Part shown: positions 1 through 4,948 of the stretch, one piece after another
How the letters are laid out: each line of letters opens with the position of its first letter
Position numbering within the stretch: position 1 is the first letter of the stretch
Assembly: GCA_021154985.1 (NCBI GenBank)
Contig: JAJNQE010000082.1
Span: 1 to 16,264 of the forward strand
DNA: 16,264 nt
Origin: Hydrogenophaga sp.
Lineage (GTDB): Bacteria > Pseudomonadota > Gammaproteobacteria > Burkholderiales > Burkholderiaceae_C
Direction: 5' to 3'
The notes under the pieces: model-generated
Database searches by the model: none
Told to the model about the DNA's origin: nothing
What the model saw: the letters and a program-made list of their open reading frames with translations, nothing else
Position numbers and translations under genes: made by a program

Positions 1-81
1 GGCGGTTGCTCCTGGCTGCTTGCACAGCTTCACTGCCTCACGTTTGAATTCGTCCGTGAAGCTCCTTCGGGTTCTTGTCAT
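1..81 (-). CDS. IS3-family transposase OrfA, N-terminal fragment (cut by window edge)
   Basis: Twenty-seven codons are visible from the ATG at 81 to the window edge. They read MTRTRRSFTDEFKREAVKLC and onward, the usual start of the helix-turn-helix OrfA protein of IS3-family elements (the RRSFTDEFKREAVKL stretch is characteristic). OrfA binds the element's ends; in the family it is fused by -1 frameshifting with OrfB, the DDE catalytic part, to make the full transposase. An AGGAGA ribosome binding site lies at 87-92, well spaced from the start. The frameshift site and OrfB are outside the window, so whether the IS is intact cannot be told. Confidence 0.8.
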   Translation of the reverse strand, partial: MTRTRRSFTDEFKREAVKLCKQPGATA

Positions 82-139
82 GCCTATCTCCTGAACACAT
101 CATGTCATTGGATGTGTCCGGGAAACTGGGGGAAGCCCA
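1..139 (-). mobile_element. Left end of an IS3-family insertion sequence (partial)
   Basis: The segment holds the start of an IS3-type transposase OrfA and about 58 bp of upstream terminal sequence. Read on the minus strand the probable end begins TGGGCTTCCCCCAGTTTCCC at 139, giving the TG start usual for IS3-family terminal repeats. The boundary is also placed by content: the relaxase reading frame is recognisable down to about position 140 and stops being so inside this sequence. The other terminal repeat and the target duplication lie outside the window, so the exact end is inferred. Confidence 0.6.
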
Positions 140-245
140 CCCTGACCTCTGGCCTGAGCGAACCATTGTGATCGAGCTTCTGGAGCAAATATGCCCTGGC
201 TCCATGGGGATCACCGGTGCCGTGCGACAAGAATCTAATGTGCAT
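138..245 (-). pseudogene. Relaxase (mobilization nuclease) N-terminus, truncated by the IS
   Basis: Thirty-six codons beginning MHIRFLSHGTGDPHGARAYL resemble the N-terminus of relaxases of the MbeA/MobA type, which start M-x-I-K-F, a short H/R-G-T/R-G segment and then YLL. The reading frame continues as far as RPEVRV near 140 and then enters IS sequence, which ends it at a stop near 105. The ATG at 243-245 lies 11 bp inside the mobC end, so the two genes overlap as is common for relaxosome pairs. The catalytic His triad and most of the protein are missing here; the remainder may lie beyond the IS, outside the window. Relaxase identity rests on a short stretch plus the neighbouring mobC. Confidence 0.65.
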
Positions 246-660
246 GCTTCCCCTTTGCCTGACTAAAGCCAGCACAGCACAGCTCGCCAAGTTGCCGCTC
301 GATTGCAAGCATTTCGGCGAGCAACCGGATCACATCAATGGTCTCGGATTGAAGCGCTCTTTTGTTGACCGCACGCGCGATCTGGTTCAGGTTGCTGCCG
401 ATGTTGGCCACCTGGCGAATCAGATGGGGATCAATGGTGCTTACAGGCTCCCGCGCCAACAAGGGTCGGCTATCGGTGAGCAGCACCCTCGCACCCGTAT
501 CAAGCAGCCGGCGGCGAACCAGATCTGCCATGTGCACACCGCTCAAAGCCGCAATCGCGCGCACGCTTTCGAGCTCTTCGAGGGTGAGTCGGATCGTGAG
601 TTCTTTGTCGCGACGAACCGATTTGGGACCGCGAAATCGTCTTTTGTACGTGTTGCTCAT
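235..660 (-). CDS. mobC: MobC-type relaxosome accessory protein
   Basis: This 141-residue protein resembles plasmid MobC/MbeC accessory proteins, which bind oriT and help the relaxase reach its nick site. The N-terminal part (about 15-55) is basic and contains LTIRLTLEELESVRAIAALS, which fits a ribbon-helix-helix DNA-binding fold. The second half has the family signature NIGSNLNQIARAVN (about 86-99). The stop overlaps the start of the truncated relaxase by 11 bp, consistent with translational coupling. No strong Shine-Dalgarno sequence is visible before the ATG at 658-660. Upstream lies a hairpin-rich stretch that fits an oriT. Since the relaxase is interrupted, MobC is probably no longer useful in cis unless a relaxase is supplied from elsewhere. 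Confidence 0.85.
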   Translation of the reverse strand: MSNTYKRRFRGPKSVRRDKELTIRLTLEELESVRAIAALSGVHMADLVRRRLLDTGARVLLTDSRPLLAREPVSTIDPHLIRQVANIGSNLNQIARAVNKRALQSETIDVIRLLAEMLAIERQLGELCCAGFSQAKGKHAH

Positions 661-691
661 GGAATCGCCATCGTCAATGGTTGGGGTTCGA

Positions 692-756
692 AGGGGAGGC
701 TTGCCGCCCCTCGCCAGCCCCTGTCAACCGCGTAAGCGGGGGACAGGGTAGGCTGG
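692..756. other. Candidate oriT: two adjacent stem-loops upstream of mobC
   Basis: Hairpin one (692-711) pairs AGGGGAGG with CCGCCCCT around a CTTG loop, with one mismatch. Hairpin two (714-756) is nested: CCAGC/GCTGG outside, CCCTGTC (719-725) with GACAGGG (742-748), then CCGC (728-731) with GCGG (736-739) around a GTAA loop. The last two stems are in register across a 2x2 internal loop. There is no T-run, so a terminator is unlikely. Position directly upstream of mobC/relaxase is where oriT sits in many mobilizable plasmids and elements. I did not recognise a nic consensus with confidence, so the call rests on position and structure. Confidence 0.45.
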
Positions 757-840
757 CTGCGCAGCGAACTGAATGGCTGTTCATCCCCTTCAGATGCATG
801 GGCCTCGGATCGCACAGACATCACCGCGACCCCGCGCACG

Positions 841-1704
841 CTAAAACGGGATGTCGTCGTCATGGTCATCACTCGTGTATGGCTGGGGCGTGCGAGCGGA
901 AACGACAGATACTGCAGGTGACATCGTGGACGATGGCGAGAGCCGGTGATCCAGCAAAGCCTTAACCTTCACAAGCTCAATGCCACGTTCTTCATGTCGC
1001 TTTTGCAGGCTCTGGTGCTCCCGGGTCAAGCCCTCGTTGCACTGCTGCAATTCTTGTACGGTGCCATACAGAAACTCGCGTTCCGTCTCAAGGCTCGCCT
1101 GGGCAGTCTCAGCCAACGATTGCCTCTGCCGGCAAGTCTGCAGATCTTGGCGCGTGCGTTCGTGCGCTTCGGACTCGCCCGTCAGGCGGCCTCTAAGTTC
1201 GTCCCGTTGGCTCGCGGCCTCGCTGGTGAGGTGCTGCTGCTCATTGAGTTGCGCGTCGCGCTCTTCATAAGCTGACTGCAACTCTTCCAATTGCCCCAAG
1301 AGATCGTTGATTCGCTGATTGGCCTCGAGACGGATTTCTTGCGTGTGCGCATCAAGGCTGGCATTCCACTGCTTTGCCAATGCATCTGGAACATGTGGCG
1401 CGGCTTCGATAGGCCCTTTGGTGATCACCATATCGACGAGCGCACGCGATACCGTCGAATAGGATCCGCCGGTGATGCGCATTACGGCGCGTGTACTGAC
1501 TGCCTTATCCTCTTGCTGCAGTTGTGCCACCGCAGCCGCAACACGTTCAGGGGTTGCCACCACTTTCCGCCCGGGACCTACTTTGGGTCCTATCGAGGTG
1601 AGCCCTTCGTTCCCGGCTGGATCTACATCAGGCGGGATTGAGTTGAGTTGCAGTGAAGCTGCATCGCAACTCAATTCATTTGTTTGACAGGCAGTGTCGG
1701 TCAT
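841..1704 (-). CDS. KfrA-like coiled-coil DNA-binding protein with an SSB-type C-terminal tail
   Basis: This 287-residue protein has the layout of plasmid KfrA proteins. An N-terminal DNA-binding region (about 45-100, containing TPERVAAAVAQLQQEDKAVS and then TRAVMRITGGSYSTVSRALV) is followed by a long, Gln/Glu/Arg-rich coiled coil (about 115-255). KfrA of broad-host-range plasmids is an autorepressor and filament-forming partition or nucleoid-like factor. After a Ser/Pro/Thr-rich linker (256-277) the protein ends SDDHDDDIPF, which matches the SSB acidic tip DDDIPF. The frame stays open upstream to 1875, but the ATG at 1702-1704 has a GGGAG ribosome binding site 6 bp away and was chosen. KfrA-family assignment is by layout and motif, not by search. 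Inverted repeats upstream suggest self-regulation. Confidence 0.75.
   Translation of the reverse strand: MTDTACQTNELSCDAASLQLNSIPPDVDPAGNEGLTSIGPKVGPGRKVVATPERVAAAVAQLQQEDKAVSTRAVMRITGGSYSTVSRALVDMVITKGPIEAAPHVPDALAKQWNASLDAHTQEIRLEANQRINDLLGQLEELQSAYEERDAQLNEQQHLTSEAASQRDELRGRLTGESEAHERTRQDLQTCRQRQSLAETAQASLETEREFLYGTVQELQQCNEGLTREHQSLQKRHEERGIELVKVKALLDHRLSPSSTMSPAVSVVSARTPQPYTSDDHDDDIPF
1643..1674. repeat. Perfect 9-bp inverted repeat inside the start of the KfrA-like gene
   Basis: TTGAGTTGC at 1643-1651 is repeated inverted as GCAACTCAA at 1666-1674, with 14 bp between. It falls in codons about 11-20 of the KfrA-like gene. Such an early intragenic inverted repeat could be an operator or an mRNA structure, or chance. 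Confidence 0.4.
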
Positions 1705-2201
1705 TGGTCGCTCCCAGCGACTGCCTTTTGACCAAGGGTATCCATACCGGTATCTTGGAATGGGATGGAAAGGACCAGCTGCGCTGGGCGTCGTCGGACC
1801 GGTCGAAGTTTCGACAAGTGGGGATTCCCAACGAGTTGCTGGGAGACAAGTTCGTGTCCCTCTCGGCTCGGCCATAAGAATGCTTCACCATGGCGAGGTG
1901 CAAAGCATTCCGTCTTGGGCTGAAGCCCAGCCGTCTCGCCAGATAAATTCTTTGAATCTTGCATATCAATCCTGCTGCGTTACCCGGTTCAAGTTCATAG
2001 GACGATTCTTAAACACATCTTGAGGGCGTGTGTGCCGAAACCAGTCTCTAAGTCGATTTCAGTTTGCCTACTCAACTGATGCATGCTTTGATGTCGCGGC
2101 AGTCATTCAAACTCTTGGTCTTTGACGCGCTTGCGCCTAAAGGCACTGCGCATGCGGTCAAAGCTTGGAAAAACGCGTGAGTTTTCATACGAGATGAAGC
2201 C
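1705..2201. promoter_or_regulatory. Non-coding region between integrase and KfrA-like gene, with operator-like repeats
   Basis: No credible gene was found in these 497 bp; an open plus-strand frame across 1694-2023 has no recognisable protein. Near the KfrA-like start three alternating half-sites occur: GGTAT (1737-1741), ATACC (1744-1748), GGTAT (1749-1753). Further up are the palindrome GACCGGTC (1797-1804) and GTCGAA-GT-TTCGAC (1802-1815), plus a small hairpin TGGGC-TGAA-GCCCA near 1916-1929. These fit autoregulation of the KfrA-like gene. At the other end, CTTTGAC (2120-2126) and GTCAAAG (2157-2163) flank a GC-rich structured stretch downstream of the integrase. No consensus -35/-10 pair was clear. 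Confidence 0.45.
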
Positions 2202-3584
2202 TCATTTGAACGACTGATTGAACCGATTGACGAACTCCTCAGGACGCTTGTTGTAGTAGCGCTGGAGCATCCTCGGGTCGGTGTGTCCAGTTACGTAGCC
2301 GATCTCGGTCTCACGCAGATCGGTGCGTTCGAAAAGTCTGCTTGTCGCTTCATGCCGAAGATCATGCAGACGCAAATCAACACAGTTGGCGCGCTTGAGC
2401 GCCCGCTTGAAGCCCTTCTTGACCGTGTTGATGTTCGTGGCAAATACGAAGTCCCCCACTCTTGGCTGTGCAGCCAAAATGCGACGTGCGCGCAGCGACA
2501 GCGGCACCAGGCGGGGCAATTGATTCTTGGTGATACTGCCTGGCAGGTCGAGGTACCCCTCGGCCAAATGCGTATGTGACCACCGCAGCTGGAGCATCTC
2601 GCCCCGACGCATGGCGGTCTCAATTGCGAAGCTTGCTATGGCCCAGATCAGTCGACCGGGCCGCAGTCTCGCCTTGATCGACGCACGCGCCGCCCGCCTC
2701 GCTCTTGCCCTGAGAGTTGCGGCCGTTACGTTTCGCTTGCGTTGCGTGTACCAATGGGCATAGCGGCAGGCGCGAAAGAGCGCCTGTTGTTCACTCTGCG
2801 GTAGTGCAATGATGGTGGCGGTCTCCGGATCGTTTTCGTATTCGATATCTGCTCGAACACGCCGCTTGGTTTGTTCGCGCGTGGGTCGCGCAGGAGAGCT
2901 CGGGTCAACGCGGTCGGTGGAAAATTCATGTCGCTCTTTCAAGCGGCGATCGCGCTCATCGCCGGGTTCCGCAGCTGGTCGACTCACCAAGGCGGCGGAA
3001 GCCGGGTTGACTGGCAAATGAATCTTCCACTCCCGCCGAGCCAACCCGATCACTCGGCAAAAGAGCTCCAGCTCTTTCTTAACGGTCGCGCCCTTGACCT
3101 GCAGGCAGCGCGCGTCTCGATAGGCCGCGAAGTCCGATGGCAGCAGCATCGAGACCTTGATCATGGCGATCGGCGTTTCGCTTAGCTTGGCAACTCGTGC
3201 CCGGTCGGGGTCTTGCTTCGACTTTCCTGTCAGGCGCACTTTTCCGTACTTCAGCAGGAGATCGCCCAAGGAATTGCGTTCGGCTTCCCGGTAGTCGACG
3301 AACTGTCGCTTGACGATCTCTCCTTCCTTCTCGGCGGCCCACTGTTCGGCCAGGTCTCGGCGGGGGAAGGTCTTCGTCAGATCGGGCACACCTTTGCGGC
3401 GCACCCTCGCCTGCCAGCCGAGTGAGGAAAACTTCTTGATCTTCACGCCGCTATGACCCTGCTCGGACAGTTCAAGCAAGCGGGCGTTGGCACTGACCTC
3501 GCTGGCGAAGGTTGCGTTGAGCGAAGGCTCGCCGCTGCAGACGAGCCGCCAAGAGAAATAGGTACGTTTGGAAAAACTGGCCAT
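2202..3584 (-). CDS. Tyrosine recombinase (site-specific integrase) of the mobile element
   Basis: This 460-residue integrase would insert and excise the element at the tRNA-Val gene. The C-terminal catalytic domain shows the tyrosine recombinase set: Arg326 (TAMRRGEMLQLRW), Lys353 (ITKNQ), HDLRH at 407-411, His434 (GHTDPRML) and Tyr443 (QRYYN). The N-terminal part holds a probable SAM-like/arm-binding region (about 50-190). Two Arg-rich, charged stretches (about 201-250 and 281-310) lie before the catalytic Arg and look longer than in typical family members. The frame stays open to 3719, but that start would lie inside the tRNA terminator hairpin, so the ATG at 3582-3584 was preferred; it has only a weak ribosome binding site. 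The gene is on the same strand as the tRNA and next to it, as is usual for tRNA-targeting integrases. Confidence 0.88.
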   Translation of the reverse strand: MASFSKRTYFSWRLVCSGEPSLNATFASEVSANARLLELSEQGHSGVKIKKFSSLGWQARVRRKGVPDLTKTFPRRDLAEQWAAEKEGEIVKRQFVDYREAERNSLGDLLLKYGKVRLTGKSKQDPDRARVAKLSETPIAMIKVSMLLPSDFAAYRDARCLQVKGATVKKELELFCRVIGLARREWKIHLPVNPASAALVSRPAAEPGDERDRRLKERHEFSTDRVDPSSPARPTREQTKRRVRADIEYENDPETATIIALPQSEQQALFRACRYAHWYTQRKRNVTAATLRARARRAARASIKARLRPGRLIWAIASFAIETAMRRGEMLQLRWSHTHLAEGYLDLPGSITKNQLPRLVPLSLRARRILAAQPRVGDFVFATNINTVKKGFKRALKRANCVDLRLHDLRHEATSRLFERTDLRETEIGYVTGHTDPRMLQRYYNKRPEEFVNRFNQSFK

Positions 3585-3627
3585 GAATGAACCCCGAAAA
3601 GATGCCTTGCGGCGGTGAAGGAGTTCA

Positions 3628-3649
3628 TTGGCGCGAAATTGGCGCGAAA
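3628..3649. repeat. Tandem 11-bp direct repeat, candidate integrase arm-binding sites
   Basis: TTGGCGCGAAA occurs twice head to tail (3628-3638 and 3639-3649), between the tRNA-Val 3' end and the integrase start. Short directly repeated sites in this position are typical of arm-type binding sites or of recombination directionality factor sites in att regions. Function is inferred from position. Confidence 0.5.
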
Positions 3650-3707
3650 CCTCAAGGGCTCGGTCCAAATGGGCCGCCTTAGGATGCACCGGGAACTTGC
3701 GGGCAAG

Positions 3708-3741
3708 AAAAAACCCCACAAAGTCAATGACTTAGCGGGGT
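3708..3741 (-). terminator. Rho-independent terminator downstream of tRNA-Val
   Basis: On the minus strand a stem of about 12 pairs (ACCCC with GGGGT, a G-U pair, C-G, one mismatch, then AAGTC with GACTT) closes on a 3-nt loop at 3726-3728. It is followed by six T. It lies 7 bp past the encoded CCA end of the tRNA, insulating the integrase from tRNA transcription. Confidence 0.85.
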
Positions 3742-3748
3742 CTGGTCT

Positions 3749-3823
3749 TGGTGGGCGGTGCAGGGTTCGAACCTGCGACCCCTGCCGTGTGAAGGCAGTG
3801 CTCTACCACTGAGCTAACCGCCC
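3749..3823 (-). tRNA. tRNA-Val (anticodon CAC)
   Basis: A 75-nt cloverleaf on the minus strand. Acceptor GGGCGGT pairs with ACCGCCC; the D arm is GCTC-AGTGGTA-GAGC; the anticodon arm is CTGCC-TTCACAC-GGCAG with anticodon CAC; the T arm is GCAGG-TTCGAAC-CCTGC. The CCA end is encoded. The gene is intact at its 3' end even though the mobile element begins beside it, so integration has restored it. It reads valine GUG codons. Confidence 0.96.
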
Positions 3824-3868
3824 GAAAAATCGCATCCGTTTGTTGGTTCGATCTGTCGGAAGCCTCAG

Positions 3869-3874
3869 ATTATA
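3869..3874 (-). promoter_or_regulatory. -10 box of the tRNA-Val promoter
   Basis: A perfect TATAAT on the minus strand lies 45 bp before the mature tRNA 5' end, in the 69-bp gap after dnaQ. No convincing -35 was found at 16-18 bp upstream, where the sequence is the end of dnaQ. Confidence 0.55.
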
Positions 3875-3892
3875 GCCAGATTTTCGAGCCCC

Positions 3893-4600
3893 TCAGGCTG
3901 TTTGCAGTGCACGCCACACCGTTTTTCCTTTGCTGGCTTTGTCCAGGTCGGCCAACACCCCGTCGTGCGCCTGGGCTTCCTGCTCGTTGGCACGCAGCAC
4001 CGGCAGCTCAAAGCGGCTCAGGTCCACCGATTCCGTGAGTCCGTTGACATCGAGCGCATCACCCAGGTCCATGAGCAGTGCGTCCTGGCCACGCGTCATG
4101 TTGATGTAGACATCGGCCAGCAACTCGGCGTCGAGCAAGGCGCCGTGCAGCGTGCGTCCCGAGTTGTCCACGCCCAGGCGGTCGCACAAGGCATCGAGGC
4201 CGTTGCGCTTGCCAGGAAACATTTCCTTGGCCATCACCAGGCTGTCGGTGACCTGGCCGATCACGGTCTTGAGCGGTGGTCGACCCAGGCGCTCCAGCTC
4301 CTTGTTGAGAAAGCTGATGTCGAACGGCGCGTTGTGAATGATCAGCTCGGCATCGCGCAGGTACTCCAGCAGCTCGTCGGCAATGGCGGCGAACTTGGGT
4401 TTGTCGCGCAGGAACTCGTTGCTGATACCGTGCACCTTGAGCGCGTCCTCGTGGCTGTCGCGCTCCGGGTTCACATAGAAGTGCAGGTTGTTGCCGGTGA
4501 GCTTGCGGTTGAGCAGCTCCACGCAGCCGATCTCGATGATGCGGTCGCCGTTCTCGGCGGAAAGACCGGTGGTTTCGGTGTCGAGGACGATCTGGCGCAT
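3893..4600 (-). CDS. dnaQ: DNA polymerase III epsilon subunit (3'-5' proofreading exonuclease)
   Basis: This 235-residue protein is the proofreading subunit of the replicative polymerase core. All DEDDh exonuclease motifs are present: Exo I Asp7 and Glu9 in VLDTETTG, Exo II NAPFDISFLN with Asp94, and Exo III His152 and Asp157 in HGALLDAEL. The C-terminal tail after about residue 180 is expected to contact the alpha subunit. The ATG (4598-4600) overlaps the TGA stop of fdx (4600-4602), so dnaQ is the last gene of the isc transcript here and is probably translationally coupled to fdx. Length and residue spacing match the family. No independent promoter was seen. Confidence 0.95.
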   Translation of the reverse strand: MRQIVLDTETTGLSAENGDRIIEIGCVELLNRKLTGNNLHFYVNPERDSHEDALKVHGISNEFLRDKPKFAAIADELLEYLRDAELIIHNAPFDISFLNKELERLGRPPLKTVIGQVTDSLVMAKEMFPGKRNGLDALCDRLGVDNSGRTLHGALLDAELLADVYINMTRGQDALLMDLGDALDVNGLTESVDLSRFELPVLRANEQEAQAHDGVLADLDKASKGKTVWRALQTA

Positions 4601-4938
4601 CAGTGGTTTTCCTTAGCGTGGTTGATCGAGTACTTGGGGATCTCGACCGTCACATCGACCTGAGCCAGATACGCCTGGCAAGACAGGCGCGAGTTCGGCT
4701 CCAGACCCCAGGCACGGTCCAGCAGGTCCTCCTCGGTCTCGTCGAGTTCGTTCAGACTCTTGAAGCCCTCGCGCACGATCACGTGGCAGGTGGTGCAGGC
4801 CGCGCTCATGTCGCAGGCGTGCTCGATGTTGATCTTGTTGTCGAGCAGGGCTTCGCAGATCGAGGTGCCTGCGGGCGCCGTGATGCTGGCGCCCTGGGGG
4901 CAATATTCGGGGTGGGGCAGGATCTTGATCGTGGGCAT
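4600..4938 (-). CDS. fdx: [2Fe-2S] ferredoxin of the ISC system
   Basis: This 112-residue ferredoxin supplies electrons for cluster assembly on IscU. The four cluster ligands are Cys42, Cys48, Cys51 and Cys87, spaced C-x5-C-x2-C and then a distal Cys as in adrenodoxin/ISC-type ferredoxins (ACDMSAACTTCHV; SRLSCQAY). The C-terminus ends in an Asn/His/Glu-rich tail. It starts 10 bp after hscA and its stop overlaps the dnaQ start. The ribosome binding site is weak, in keeping with coupling to hscA translation. No iscX gene follows, unlike in E. coli. Confidence 0.94.
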   Translation of the reverse strand: MPTIKILPHPEYCPQGASITAPAGTSICEALLDNKINIEHACDMSAACTTCHVIVREGFKSLNELDETEEDLLDRAWGLEPNSRLSCQAYLAQVDVTVEIPKYSINHAKENH

Positions 4939-4948
4939 GGGTGATGTT

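Larger units (their letters stand above)
3585..3748. other. Probable attachment-site region of the mobile element
   Basis: This stretch separates the integrase from the 3' end of tRNA-Val and holds the tandem repeat and the tRNA terminator. Integrases of this kind usually recombine within the 3' part of the tRNA, so the junction between chromosome and element should be in or just beside 3749-3775. The matching copy at the far end of the element is outside the window, so the core site cannot be delimited. Confidence 0.5.

Noticed and set aside
714..756. Hairpin as terminator of the KfrA-like gene
   Set aside because: No T-run on either side on the minus strand; position upstream of mobC fits oriT better.
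657..872. 71-codon minus-strand frame whose stop overlaps the mobC start
   Set aside because: The overlap looks like coupling, but the frame runs through the candidate oriT hairpins and the end of the KfrA-like gene, and no protein family is recognisable. It stays a weak possibility.
1694..2023. 109-codon plus-strand frame in the region upstream of the KfrA-like gene
   Set aside because: No recognisable protein, overlaps the KfrA-like start and its operator-like repeats.
3628..3649. TTGGCGCGAAA repeats as a CRISPR or larger array
   Set aside because: Only two contiguous copies with no spacers.
3585..3719. Longer integrase start at 3719
   Set aside because: It would place the first codons inside the tRNA terminator hairpin and translate the tandem repeat region; the added residues do not look like an integrase N-terminus.
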